64,000 nt of DNA from Tenacibaculum pacificus (lineage in GTDB: Bacteria > Bacteroidota > Bacteroidia > Flavobacteriales > Flavobacteriaceae): NCBI RefSeq assembly GCF_027941775.1, contig NZ_CP115917.1, positions 602,001-666,000 of the forward strand, in the 5' to 3' direction. Positions 24,339 to 33,526 of this stretch are shown in pieces (within the stretch, counting starts at the first letter, position 1; every line of letters begins with the position of its first letter). A program made the translations under genes and the position numbers. The notes beneath the pieces were generated by a model. That model was given only the letters and a program-made list of their open reading frames with translations. It searched no databases and had not been told where the DNA came from.

Positions 24339-25175
24339 TTATTTTTTATTATTAAAAGCATCCCAATAATTTGATAGGTAGATATTTATTTTATCAAAAT
24401 CATTTTTATCAAGAATATTATTAAGGGCTTCGATATATTCAAAAAATTCATTTAAATAATCTTCTTTTAAGCCATTTAAACTTGGTGAATAACAGCTATC
24501 ACTATCTAAAGCATATTTAAATTCTTCCATCAATTTTTCAAGAAATAAAAGTTTGTTTTCTTGAATATAATCAGAAAGACCATTTTCTAATAAATCTTCA
24601 AATTGTTCACTTCCGTGTTGCCCGCAACAGGTTATTAATCGAGCAATCGCAAGAGAACAAGTTTCTTTGTTCCATCCGTATTGTTCAATAAGTTCTTCCA
24701 TATCGCCTCCCTGATTTACTTCGTGGTCTAAATCGCAGGTTCTTAAAAAGTTGATATATTCGGGCATCCATTTTTTATCTTTACTAACTAATGATAAAAT
24801 AGCTTCTGTTCCTAACGGATTTTCGCAATCTTCCCAAATTCTCGAATCATATTCGCCGTCGTCAGTTACTTTAAGGTATTTAATTGTTGCTGATGATAAA
24901 GTATTGTATTTTCTTACTTCATTAAAAAGTGCTTTTTCATCAATAAATAATACTTTTGACGTATCATTTTCATCAATTAAGTTAATATTGAAACTAAATT
25001 GATATATTTTATGTTTCTTTTTTAAATCAATAATTAATGCTGTTAATTCTGATAAAATAGTTTCGATATCATTTTCACTTATTAATACTGTATTTGATTT
25101 TTTATCAAAAATAAACTCACCTTTTAATTTAGCATTATCATTTATTTCATAATTTATTTTAAAAGTAGTTTTCAT
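24339..25175 (-). CDS. Hypothetical protein, unknown family
   Basis: 278 residues, acidic, with no signal peptide or membrane helix. The N-terminal ~100 residues alternate strands (KINYEINDNAKLKGEFIFDKKSNTVLISE). The middle holds two Cys-containing spots, EDCENPLGTEA near 116 and LITCCGQHGSEQFEDLL near 180, and the C-terminus is helical with many aromatic and acidic residues. I do not recognise a family. It follows the M14 carboxypeptidase gene by 16 bases on the same strand, so they are probably co-transcribed, and it ends at REP-like copy B. Confidence 0.72.
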   Translation of the reverse strand: MKTTFKINYEINDNAKLKGEFIFDKKSNTVLISENDIETILSELTALIIDLKKKHKIYQFSFNINLIDENDTSKVLFIDEKALFNEVRKYNTLSSATIKYLKVTDDGEYDSRIWEDCENPLGTEAILSLVSKDKKWMPEYINFLRTCDLDHEVNQGGDMEELIEQYGWNKETCSLAIARLITCCGQHGSEQFEDLLENGLSDYIQENKLLFLEKLMEEFKYALDSDSCYSPSLNGLKEDYLNEFFEYIEALNNILDKNDFDKINIYLSNYWDAFNNKK

Positions 25176-25191
25176 AGTTTTGTTTTATCGT

Positions 25192-26319
25192 TTAGTTTTT
25201 TCCTGATAAAAATTTTTCTAAAGCTGTTAAAAAAGAAGCTCCTAAAACTTCCGAACGCTCTGCCGACCATCCTTTTTCTAAATCAGGAATAGCATCATTA
25301 TCTTTAAAAGGCATTTCTAAGGTAAAAGACAATGTTTTAAAAAGTTCGCCGATTTGTTTAGAGCAAACACCTAAATTTGCTTGATTTGGTAAGCTGTTTT
25401 TATATTTATAAGTATCTTGAAATTCAGGAGTTACCGCCATCCATTCATTTTTAAAGCGAATTTCTTCGGATAAAATTTTATCAGTAATACTAGGGATTCC
25501 TTGTAAACTAGTTACAAAACTATATGGAATAGCTTCATCACCATGAACATCTAATAAAAAATCTAAACCAGTTTCTTGCATTTTTTGTTTGCAGTAAAAA
25601 ACTTCAGGTTCTGTATTTTTATTAGGATTTTCCCAAACACGATTATAGTTTATTCCTAAGGTATTTACTCGTAAGTTTCCTGCTATACATCCATCAATAT
25701 TCATGTTTGGAATCAGATAAAAACAACAGTTTGTTAATAATTTATCAATAGTTGTATCTTTTAAAACAAAACGATTTACAATTCCATTCATAAACCACTC
25801 TGCCATACTTTCACCAGGATGCTGACGTGCAATAATCCAGATGTTTTTTTTATCGGGACTAGGTGTTCCAAATTGTAGTAGTTCAATAGTTTTTTTATTG
25901 ATTGTTTCGCCTAAAATAGTAGTCGTACATAAAGGACTTTTACTGGCCGTTGCTACTAAATCAAGATGTTGCTGATAAGTAAAAGGAGTAAAGTAGGCAA
26001 AACTCACTTCGGTTTGTGTAGGTGTAATACTAAAATAAAGTTTACCGTTTTTATATTCGGTGTTTTGTAAACGAAACCAATTTTTAGCATCATAAGAAGC
26101 GTTAGTTTTATAGTTGTCCCAACCATCAGGAAATGCACTTTCGTTCGCATTTTCAATACAAAAATTATAAGTGTTGCCAATTATAGCATCGGTAATTTTA
26201 AAATTAAACCACTGAAAAAAATCAGAATTAGTGTCTTTACGTATTTTTAATTGTGTTGTGTTTTTTTGCTGTGATACAACTATAATATTACCTGCATCAA
26301 AATTTGATGTAATTTGCAT
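25192..26319 (-). CDS. M14-type zinc carboxypeptidase (cytosolic carboxypeptidase-like)
   Basis: 375 residues. An N-terminal beta domain (about 1-130, including DAKNWFRLQNTEY) precedes the M14 peptidase domain. Zinc ligands and catalytic residues are visible: RQHPGESMAEWFMNG (HxxE), NMNIDG and RVNTLGINYNRVW (substrate-binding Asn/Arg), DVHGDEAIPYSF (third zinc His) and FTLEMPFK (catalytic Glu). This layout matches bacterial cytosolic-carboxypeptidase-like M14 enzymes, related to eukaryotic tubulin deglutamylases; no signal peptide is seen. The bacterial substrate is unknown. It is followed by the unknown 278-residue protein. Confidence 0.9.
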   Translation of the reverse strand: MQITSNFDAGNIIVVSQQKNTTQLKIRKDTNSDFFQWFNFKITDAIIGNTYNFCIENANESAFPDGWDNYKTNASYDAKNWFRLQNTEYKNGKLYFSITPTQTEVSFAYFTPFTYQQHLDLVATASKSPLCTTTILGETINKKTIELLQFGTPSPDKKNIWIIARQHPGESMAEWFMNGIVNRFVLKDTTIDKLLTNCCFYLIPNMNIDGCIAGNLRVNTLGINYNRVWENPNKNTEPEVFYCKQKMQETGLDFLLDVHGDEAIPYSFVTSLQGIPSITDKILSEEIRFKNEWMAVTPEFQDTYKYKNSLPNQANLGVCSKQIGELFKTLSFTLEMPFKDNDAIPDLEKGWSAERSEVLGASFLTALEKFLSGKN

Positions 26320-26416
26320 AGGTTGTTTTTTGAATTAAAAAGAAATTGTTACTTAACGACTATAACTATTCTTACAAATTTAATGTTTTGTTTTTTATGT
26401 GGAGAATCACTTTTAT

Positions 26417-26450
26417 AAAAAAACACCTTACAAATTGTAAAGTGTTTTTT
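26417..26450. terminator. Terminator after the 1-Cys peroxiredoxin gene
   Basis: Stem AAAAAACAC-x-TTACAA / TTGTAA-x-GTGTTTTTT with one mismatch and a one-base loop, 34 bases past the stop on the minus strand. Confidence 0.7.
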
Positions 26451-26483
26451 ATTGATGTTTATTGTAATTAATAGAAGTACTAT

Positions 26484-27125
26484 TTAATCTAAATTTGGTT
26501 GTGGAGTCATTCTTAAATAAGGTTTAACTTCTGTGTATCCTTTAGGAAAAATCGCAGGAATATCAGCAGTTGCAATTGCTGGTACAACTACACAATCATC
26601 ACCATTATTCCAGTTTGCAGGTGTTGCAACTTTATGGTTTGCTGTTAATTGTAACGAGTCAATTACTCTTAATAATTCATCAAAATTTCTACCAGTAGAA
26701 GCAGGGTAGGTAATCGTTAATTTAACTTTTTTATCTGTTCCAATAACAAATACAGATCTAACGGTAAGTTGATTATCTGCATTAGGATGTATCATGTCAT
26801 ATAACATGGCTACTTTTTTATCTTCATCAGCAATAATAGGAAAGTTAACAGTCGTATTTTGAGTTTCGTTAATATCTTTAACCCATCCGTTATGAGAATC
26901 AAGTCCATCAACACTTAAAGCTGCTACTTTAACATTTCTTTTGTCAAATTCTGCTTTATATTTTGCAACAGTACCTAATTCAGTAGTACATACAGGAGTA
27001 TAATCTGCAGGGTGTGAAAATAAAATTCCCCAATTATCACCAAGCCAATTATGGAAATTTATTTCTCCTTCTGTTGTTTGTGCTGTAAAGTTTGGAGCTT
27101 CATCTCCTAATTTAATTGTACTCAT
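26484..27125 (-). CDS. Peroxiredoxin, Prx6 (1-Cys) type
   Basis: 213 residues, typical of Prx6-family peroxidases that reduce H2O2 and alkyl hydroperoxides. The peroxidatic Cys46 is in HPADYTPVCTTELG; the conserved RSVFVIGTDKKVKLTITYPASTGRNFDE block follows, and the long C-terminal extension has the family NWNNGDDCVVVPAI and KGYTEVKPYLRMTPQP. The second Cys (in GDDCVVVP) is common in the bacterial branch and its role is unclear. Single gene with its own terminator. Confidence 0.94.
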   Translation of the reverse strand: MSTIKLGDEAPNFTAQTTEGEINFHNWLGDNWGILFSHPADYTPVCTTELGTVAKYKAEFDKRNVKVAALSVDGLDSHNGWVKDINETQNTTVNFPIIADEDKKVAMLYDMIHPNADNQLTVRSVFVIGTDKKVKLTITYPASTGRNFDELLRVIDSLQLTANHKVATPANWNNGDDCVVVPAIATADIPAIFPKGYTEVKPYLRMTPQPNLD

Positions 27126-27316
27126 TTTTTTTTAGTTTTTATTTGAAAGATACTATTCTTTTTTATTTGGATAGTTACTTATTTAATGCATCTAATTTAG
27201 TAAATAAAAATGAAATAGAACCTCTATAAAAGCTTTTGTAACTAGCTTTTAAAGCTAAAATAATGTTAAAAATAAATATAAAATTAATTGATTTTAAAAG
27301 TATTTTGAGCTAATAA

Positions 27317-27346
27317 AAAAAGGTTGTCAAATTTTGACAACCTTTT
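27317..27346. terminator. Terminator of the fad operon
   Basis: 13-bp stem AAAAGGTTGTCAA / TTGACAACCTTTT with a short AATT-type loop, 70 bases past the fadE stop. Confidence 0.82.
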
Positions 27347-27415
27347 AAACAAACAACTAAATTCTACAGTTATGACATTATAGAAAATTTTGTAATTAAT
27401 TATAGTATTTTATAA

Positions 27416-29212
27416 TTAGAAGCAGTATTTATTTTCTGCTTTTAATTTTTCAGCAATCATGTTACGTAATCCAATTACATTTGGCTGATTTGCATATTTT
27501 GTAAAACGTTTTAATCCCATTAACATCATACGTTGTTCATCACCTTCAGCAAAAGAAACAATTCCTTCTTTAGCATTTTTGATGATAATATCTACCGCAT
27601 TATATAAATATAATTGAGACATTGCAATTTGTTCTTTTTGAGAATCTTCTCCAAAACGTTTTGCATTTTTTTCAGTTCTTAAAATAGCAGATTCTGCCAT
27701 ATAAGTTTCAATTAAAATATTAGAAGCAGCAGTTAACAATTGTTGATGTTCTTCTAATTCTGTTCCAAATTTTTGAATTGCAGATCCTGCAACCATCAAG
27801 AATACTTTCTTTAATTTAGCAACTATTTGTTTTTCTTCAGAAAATAATTCAGAATAATCAGGTGTATCAAAAGAAGGAATACCTAATAATTCTTCACCAA
27901 CAGCCATCGCAGGGTTTAATAAATCTACATGACCTTTCATTGCTTTTTTAACTAACATTCCAACAGAAAGTAATCTGTTAATTTCGTTTGTTCCTTCATA
28001 AATACGAGCGATACGAGCATCTCTCCAAGCAGATTCCATAGGAGTTTCTTCCGAGAATCCCATACCTCCAAAAATTTGAATTCCTTCATCAGCACAAGCT
28101 TGTACATCTTCAGAAACAGCCACTTTTAAAATAGAACATTCAATAGCATATTCTTCAACACCTTTTAATTCAGCTTCTTGATGTGTGTTTCCTTCAGCTT
28201 CACGTAAAGCAATTCTATCTTCAATGTTTTTAGCAGCTCTGTATGATGCAGATTCTCCTACATATGCATTAGTTGCCATTTCTGCTAATTTCATTTTGAT
28301 AGCACCAAATTCAGAAATAGCCGTTTTAAATTGTTTACGCTCGTTTGCGTAGTTTACAGCAATACTTGTTACTCTTCTTTGAGAATCTAAACAAGCAGCG
28401 GCTAATTTAATACGACCAATATTTAAGGCATTCATGGCAATTTTAAAACCATTTCCTCTTGCCGATAACATATTTTCGATAGGCACAATCGTATCATTAT
28501 AAAATACTTGACGAGTAGAAGAAGCACGAATTCCTAATTTGTGTTCTTCTTCACCTAAAGTAATTCCGTTTGCATTGTTTTTATCATATTCAACAATAAA
28601 ACCAGTAATATTTTTATCATCTTCGATACGAGCAAAAACAATCATAATGTTACAAAAACCTGCGTTTGAAATCCACATTTTTTGTCCGTTTAACTTATAA
28701 TGCGTTCCATCTTCCGATAGGGTAGCAGTAGTTTTTCCTGAATTAGCATCAGATCCGGCACCTGGTTCTGTTAAACAGTAAGCACCAAACCATTCTCCTG
28801 TTGCTAATTTTGGAACATATTTTTGTTTTTGAGCTTCAGTTCCGTACAAAGTAATTGGCATAGTTCCAATACCTGTGTGTGCACCAAAAGCAGTACTAAA
28901 AGAACCTGTTCCGCTTGAAATATAATCACAAGTTAACGTGGTAGAAATAAATCCCATTCCTAATCCGCCATAAGCTTCAGGAACAGAAACACCTAAGAAA
29001 CCTAATTCTCCAGCTTTACGCATAACTTCTTCGGTTAAGGCGTAATCTTTTGCTTCAAAACGAGCTTTATGAGGCATAATTTCACGGTCGTTAAATTCAC
29101 TAACCGCTTCTTTCATCATTTTTTGCTCTTCGGTAAAATCTTCAGGAGTAAAAACATCTTCACATTTTGTTTCTTTTACTAGAAATTGACCTCCTCTTAA
29201 TAAATCTGCCAT
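27416..29212 (-). CDS. fadE: Acyl-CoA dehydrogenase (FadE type)
   Basis: 598 residues, the long acyl-CoA dehydrogenase form with an extra C-terminal helical domain, as in Bacillus FadE (594 residues). It carries out the FAD-dependent first step of fatty-acid beta-oxidation. Motifs: CLTEPGAGSDANSGKTTA (FAD/substrate), KMWISNAG, LGIRASSTRQVFYND, ERKQFKTAISEFGAIKMKLAEMA, and FGGMGFSEETPMESAWRDARIARIYEGTNEINR near the active site. It is the last gene of the marR-fadN-fadA-fadE operon, 19 bases after fadA. Confidence 0.94.
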   Translation of the reverse strand: MADLLRGGQFLVKETKCEDVFTPEDFTEEQKMMKEAVSEFNDREIMPHKARFEAKDYALTEEVMRKAGELGFLGVSVPEAYGGLGMGFISTTLTCDYISSGTGSFSTAFGAHTGIGTMPITLYGTEAQKQKYVPKLATGEWFGAYCLTEPGAGSDANSGKTTATLSEDGTHYKLNGQKMWISNAGFCNIMIVFARIEDDKNITGFIVEYDKNNANGITLGEEEHKLGIRASSTRQVFYNDTIVPIENMLSARGNGFKIAMNALNIGRIKLAAACLDSQRRVTSIAVNYANERKQFKTAISEFGAIKMKLAEMATNAYVGESASYRAAKNIEDRIALREAEGNTHQEAELKGVEEYAIECSILKVAVSEDVQACADEGIQIFGGMGFSEETPMESAWRDARIARIYEGTNEINRLLSVGMLVKKAMKGHVDLLNPAMAVGEELLGIPSFDTPDYSELFSEEKQIVAKLKKVFLMVAGSAIQKFGTELEEHQQLLTAASNILIETYMAESAILRTEKNAKRFGEDSQKEQIAMSQLYLYNAVDIIIKNAKEGIVSFAEGDEQRMMLMGLKRFTKYANQPNVIGLRNMIAEKLKAENKYCF

Positions 29213-29231
29213 TTTTTGTTTTTTTTAGTTA

Positions 29232-30422
29232 TTAGTTTAAGAATTCGAAAATACCTGCAGCACCTTGTCCCGTACCTACGCACATAGTTACCATACCGTA
29301 TTTTCCTTGCATATTACGCTTGCGCATTTCATCGAATAATTGAACAGATAATTTAGCACCTGTACAACCTAACGGATGTCCTAATGCAATTGCACCACCA
29401 TTTACGTTTATGATGTCTGCATCTAATCCTAATTCACGAATTACTGCTAAAGATTGTGAAGCAAAAGCTTCGTTTAACTCAATTAAGCTAATATCTTCTT
29501 GTTTTAATCCTGCTTGTTTTAATGCTTTTGGAATTGCAGCAACTGGACCAATTCCCATAATTCTAGGAGGTACACCAGCAGCGGCATAACTTACCATACG
29601 AGCAATTGGTTTGATGTTTAATTCTTTTACCATTTCTTCGCTCATCACCATAACAAAGGCAGCACCATCACTTGTTTGTGATGAGTTACCAGCAGTTACA
29701 CTTCCGTTTGTAGCAAATACAGGACGTAAACGTTCTAAACCAGCAATGTTAGATCCTTTACGAGGTCCTTCATCTTTTGTTACTGTATATTTTCTTGTAG
29801 CTTTTTTTCCGTTTTCATCTACATAAGTTTCTTCAACTTCAATAGGAACTATTTGATCTTGAAAACGATTTTCAGCTTGTGCTCTTAAAGCTTTTAAATG
29901 TGAGTTTAAAGCAAATTCATCTTGATCTTTACGAGAAATATTATACTTTTCAGCAACCGCTTCCGCAGTATTTCCCATTCCCCAATAATAATCTGCATGA
30001 CCGTCAGCAACTAAATCGTAATTTAATTCTGGTTTAAATCCTGTCATAGGTACAGAACTCATACTTTCAGCACCACCAGCAATAATACATTCTGCCATTC
30101 CTGACTGTATTTTAGCTACTGCCATACCAATTGTTTCTAATCCTGATGAACAAAAACGATTTACGGTTACTCCAGGAATGTCATCAATTTTTAATCCCAT
30201 TAAAGAAATTAAACGTGCCATGTTTAAACCTTGTGATCCTTCAGGCATTGCGTTACCAACAATTACATCGTCAATACGTGTTTTATCAAAATCAGGTAAC
30301 TGTTCCATTAAATATTCAATGGTTTCCGCAGCTAGTTCATCGGCTCTTTTAAAGCGAAATGCACCTCTTTTTGATTTTCCAATAGCGGTTCTATATCCTT
30401 GTACTATATATGCTGTTTTCAT
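29232..30422 (-). CDS. fadA: Acetyl-CoA C-acyltransferase (3-ketoacyl-CoA thiolase)
   Basis: 396 residues, the normal thiolase length, doing the last, thiolytic step of beta-oxidation. The nucleophilic Cys is in NRFCSSGLETIGMA, the acid/base residues in NEAFASQS, GGAIALGHPLGCTGA (His) and CVGTGQGAAGIFE (second Cys). The order fadN-fadA-fadE is the same as the Bacillus subtilis fadNAE operon, which supports a degradative role over a biosynthetic one. Spacing to fadN is 26 bases and to fadE 19. Confidence 0.95.
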   Translation of the reverse strand: MKTAYIVQGYRTAIGKSKRGAFRFKRADELAAETIEYLMEQLPDFDKTRIDDVIVGNAMPEGSQGLNMARLISLMGLKIDDIPGVTVNRFCSSGLETIGMAVAKIQSGMAECIIAGGAESMSSVPMTGFKPELNYDLVADGHADYYWGMGNTAEAVAEKYNISRKDQDEFALNSHLKALRAQAENRFQDQIVPIEVEETYVDENGKKATRKYTVTKDEGPRKGSNIAGLERLRPVFATNGSVTAGNSSQTSDGAAFVMVMSEEMVKELNIKPIARMVSYAAAGVPPRIMGIGPVAAIPKALKQAGLKQEDISLIELNEAFASQSLAVIRELGLDADIINVNGGAIALGHPLGCTGAKLSVQLFDEMRKRNMQGKYGMVTMCVGTGQGAAGIFEFLN

Positions 30423-30448
30423 TTTTTTCTGATGTTTTAGAGTGAAGT

Positions 30449-32854
30449 TTAGTTACGTAATGGTTTTCCTGTTTTCAACATATGTTGAATACGTTCTAAC
30501 GTTTTACGTTCTGTTGTTAAACTTAAAAAGGCTTCACGTTCGAGGTTTAATAAATACTGTTCAGAAACTTTTGTTGGTTCTGATAAATCTCCACCAGCCA
30601 TTACGTAGGCTAACTTGTTTGCAATTTTCTGATCGTGTTCTGATATAAATCTACTTGCATACATAGAATCAGTAGCAACCATAAAAGCACCTAAGGCTTG
30701 TTTACCTAAAACTAAAACATCTTTACGAGAAGTTGGTTGTGTATAACCAGCTTCAGCCATTAATATGGCGTGTTTTTTAGCTTCGGCAATTTGACGATCT
30801 CTGTTTACAACAACAACATCTTTTCCTTTTTGTAATAAACCTAAATCGTATGCTTCGTAAGCTGAGGTACTTACTTTTGCCATACCAATAGTTAAGAAAT
30901 ATTCTTGCAATACGTTCAACTGAACATCTCCTGTACGGAAAGTATCTGAGGCACGTAAAGCCATTTCTTTAGAACCACCACCTCCAGGGATAACTCCAAC
31001 ACCAAACTCGACTAATCCCATATAGGTTTCAGCAGTGGCAACAACTTTATCAGCATGTAATGATAATTCACATCCACCACCTAAAGCCATACCGTGAGGA
31101 GCTGAAATTGTAGGAATTGAAGAATAACGCATACGCATCATGGTATCTTGAAAATACTTGATAGCCATATTTAATTCGTCATATTCTTGTTCAACAGCCA
31201 TCATAAATATCATTCCAATATTTGCTCCAACCGAAAAATTTGCGCCTTGGTTACCAACTACTAATCCTTGAAAATCTTTTTCAGCTAAATCAATTGCTTT
31301 GTTTAATCCTGCTAAAACATCACCACCAATAGTGTTCATTTTAGATTGAAATTCACAATTTAAAATTCCATCACCTAAATCTTCAATAACAACCCCTGAG
31401 TTTTTAAATACTTCGTTTGTTTTTCTGATATTATCTAAAATGATAAATGAATCTTGACCTGGTTTTTTAGTTTGAGTTTTACTTGGAACATCATAAAAAT
31501 AAGTAGCGCCTTCTTTAATAGTATAAAAAGAGGTTTGACCATTTGCTAACATTTCAGTAATCCAAGTAGCAGGTTCTTTACCTTCTGCTTTCATTAATTC
31601 GATACCTTCTTGAACACCTACGGCATCCCAAATTTCGAAAGGACCATTTTCCCAACCGAAACCTGCTTTCATAGCATCGTCAATTTTATATAATTCATCA
31701 GAAATTTCTGGAATTCTATTTTGAACATACGCAAACATTGCTGCGAAGTTTTTACGGTAAAATTCTCCCGCTTTATCTTTTCCGCCAACTAACACTTTAA
31801 ATCTGTCAATTGGTTTGTCTATTGTTTTTGTTAATTCTAAAGTAGCAAATTTTGCACGTTTTTTAGAACGATATTCCATCGTTTCTAAATCTAAGGTCAA
31901 AATTTCTTTTTTCCCTTCAGCGTTTACAACTTTTTTATAAAAACCTTGTTTAGTTTTACTTCCTAACCATTTATTTTCCATCATTGTATCGATGAAATCA
32001 GGTAGTTTAAATAAATCGTGTGCTTCGTCGTTTGGGCAGTTTTCGTAAATACCGTTTGCAACGTGTACTAAAGTATCTAAACCAACAACATCAACAGTTC
32101 TAAAAGTTGCCGATTTTGGACGACCAATTACAGGACCTGTTAATTTATCAACCTCTTCAACGGTTAAACCTAATTCTTTTACTTGATGAAATAAAGATTG
32201 AATTCCGAAGATTCCAATTCTATTTCCAATAAAAGCAGGAGTATCTTTAGCTAAAACTGAAGTTTTTCCTAAAAATTTAGAACCATAATCCATTAAGAAA
32301 TCAGTAACTTCTTGTTTACAATCAGGACCAGGAACAACTTCAAATAATTTTAAATAACGTGGAGGATTAAAAAAGTGAGTTACAGCAAAATGTTGTTGAA
32401 AATCTTCGCTTCTTCCTTCGTTCATAAACTTGATAGGAATACCAGAAGTGTTTGAAGAAATAATAGTACCAGGAGTACGGTATTTTTCTAGTTTTTCAAA
32501 AACGATTTTTTTAATATCTAATCGCTCAACAACAACTTCCATAATCCAATCTACATCGGCAACCTTTGAAATATCGTCATCTAAATTACCAGTGGTAATT
32601 CTTTCGGCGAATTTTTGAGAATAAATTGGCGATGGTTTCGATTTTAAAGAAGCACTTAAAGCGTCATTAACCAAACGATTACGAACAGCTTTATCTTCTA
32701 ACGTTAGTCCTTTTGCTTTTTCTTTGTCGTTTAGTTCTCTAGGAACAATGTCTAATAATAAGACTTCAACGCCAATGTTTGCAAAATGACGTACAATACC
32801 ACTTCCCATAATACCCGAACCGATAATTGCTACTTTTTTAATTCTTCTAGTCAT
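30449..32854 (-). CDS. fadN: Bifunctional 3-hydroxyacyl-CoA dehydrogenase / enoyl-CoA hydratase (FadN type)
   Basis: 801 residues with the dehydrogenase first and the hydratase second, i.e. the FadN order and not the E. coli FadB order. N-terminus: NAD-binding IIGSGIMGSGIVRHFANIG, then the 3HCDH motif HFFNPPRYLKLFEVVPG and FIGNRIG. The crotonase half lies from about residue 490: GANFSVGANIGMI (oxyanion hole), HGMALGGGCELSLHADK with the first catalytic Glu, and GLVEFGVGVIPGGGG with the second Glu. It catalyses the two middle steps of beta-oxidation. It starts 36 bases after the marR stop. Confidence 0.95.
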   Translation of the reverse strand: MTRRIKKVAIIGSGIMGSGIVRHFANIGVEVLLLDIVPRELNDKEKAKGLTLEDKAVRNRLVNDALSASLKSKPSPIYSQKFAERITTGNLDDDISKVADVDWIMEVVVERLDIKKIVFEKLEKYRTPGTIISSNTSGIPIKFMNEGRSEDFQQHFAVTHFFNPPRYLKLFEVVPGPDCKQEVTDFLMDYGSKFLGKTSVLAKDTPAFIGNRIGIFGIQSLFHQVKELGLTVEEVDKLTGPVIGRPKSATFRTVDVVGLDTLVHVANGIYENCPNDEAHDLFKLPDFIDTMMENKWLGSKTKQGFYKKVVNAEGKKEILTLDLETMEYRSKKRAKFATLELTKTIDKPIDRFKVLVGGKDKAGEFYRKNFAAMFAYVQNRIPEISDELYKIDDAMKAGFGWENGPFEIWDAVGVQEGIELMKAEGKEPATWITEMLANGQTSFYTIKEGATYFYDVPSKTQTKKPGQDSFIILDNIRKTNEVFKNSGVVIEDLGDGILNCEFQSKMNTIGGDVLAGLNKAIDLAEKDFQGLVVGNQGANFSVGANIGMIFMMAVEQEYDELNMAIKYFQDTMMRMRYSSIPTISAPHGMALGGGCELSLHADKVVATAETYMGLVEFGVGVIPGGGGSKEMALRASDTFRTGDVQLNVLQEYFLTIGMAKVSTSAYEAYDLGLLQKGKDVVVVNRDRQIAEAKKHAILMAEAGYTQPTSRKDVLVLGKQALGAFMVATDSMYASRFISEHDQKIANKLAYVMAGGDLSEPTKVSEQYLLNLEREAFLSLTTERKTLERIQHMLKTGKPLRN

Positions 32855-32890
32855 TTGTTTTTTGGTTTTATACAGCTTTTTTTATTGGTA

Positions 32891-33325
32891 TCAATATACC
32901 ATCTTTTCTGTAATAAGTTTGTTTATGGTTGTTGTTACTTTAAAAAAAAGATTTAACTCTTCTTCTGTAAGGTGTTTTTTTACTTCATTATTAAATTGAT
33001 ATACATGTCCTTTTGAAATTTCACGCATTTCTTTACCATAATCAGTAAGTTTAATGATTACGCTTCTGCCATCATTTGGGTTTTTTTCTCTGTATATAAT
33101 TTCTTTGTCTTCCATTGTTTTTAGTAAACGAGAAAGACTCGTTGGTTCCATTCCCATTAGTGGACCTAATGCGGTTGAAGGAGTTCCTGTTTCGAAATCG
33201 ATATTCAACAAAACAAAAGCAGTTGACATTGTACTATCATGCTTTGCAGCTTGTTCGTTGTACATTTTTGCAACAGCTTGCCAAGTGGCTCTTAGTTGAT
33301 GATCTATTGATTTATTTTTATCCAT
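32891..33325 (-). CDS. MarR-family regulator of the fad operon
   Basis: 144 residues from the ATG at 33325 (MDKNKSIDHQLRATWQ); a TTG three codons upstream is possible but less likely. The winged-helix core is clear: LLNIDFETGTPSTALGPLMGMEPTSLSRLLKTMEDKEIIYREKNPNDGRSVIIKLTDYG, with the wing at NPNDGRS. As first gene of the beta-oxidation operon it is the probable repressor, perhaps answering acyl-CoA (inference). Two identical 16-bp sites in its own promoter region are the likely operators. The -7 box ends only 6 bases before the ATG, so the message may be leaderless or nearly so. Confidence 0.92.
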   Translation of the reverse strand: MDKNKSIDHQLRATWQAVAKMYNEQAAKHDSTMSTAFVLLNIDFETGTPSTALGPLMGMEPTSLSRLLKTMEDKEIIYREKNPNDGRSVIIKLTDYGKEMREISKGHVYQFNNEVKKHLTEEELNLFFKVTTTINKLITEKMVY

Positions 33326-33331
33326 GTGAGC

Positions 33332-33339
33332 CAAAGATA
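33332..33339 (-). promoter_or_regulatory. Candidate -7 element of the marR-fad operon
   Basis: TATCTTTG on the minus strand fits TAnnTTTG. The downstream copy of the palindromic site (33351-33362) occupies the spacer just upstream of it, where a bound repressor would block RNA polymerase. Confidence 0.6.
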
Positions 33340-33349
33340 TAGAATTTTA

Positions 33350-33395
33350 TTATGCATGCATAGTATTTTTAATAAAAAGTTATGCATGCATAGTA
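33350..33395. promoter_or_regulatory. Duplicated palindromic operator, probably for the MarR regulator
   Basis: The 16-base sequence TTATGCATGCATAGTA occurs at 33350-33365 and 33380-33395, exactly 30 bp apart. Each contains the perfect 12-bp dyad TATGCATGCATA. The sites lie in the divergent region between marR and the ABC transporter genes and could control both directions. Confidence 0.72.
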
Positions 33396-33526
33396 AATTT
33401 AACATTAAATTAAAGTGTAACGTTTGGAGTAAACTTGTTACTAATAAGTATAAAAATATGTAATTTTGTCATTATTGGTTTTTGAAAAAGAACAGTAAAT
33501 CAACTACAAAATCAACTATAAAAAGA

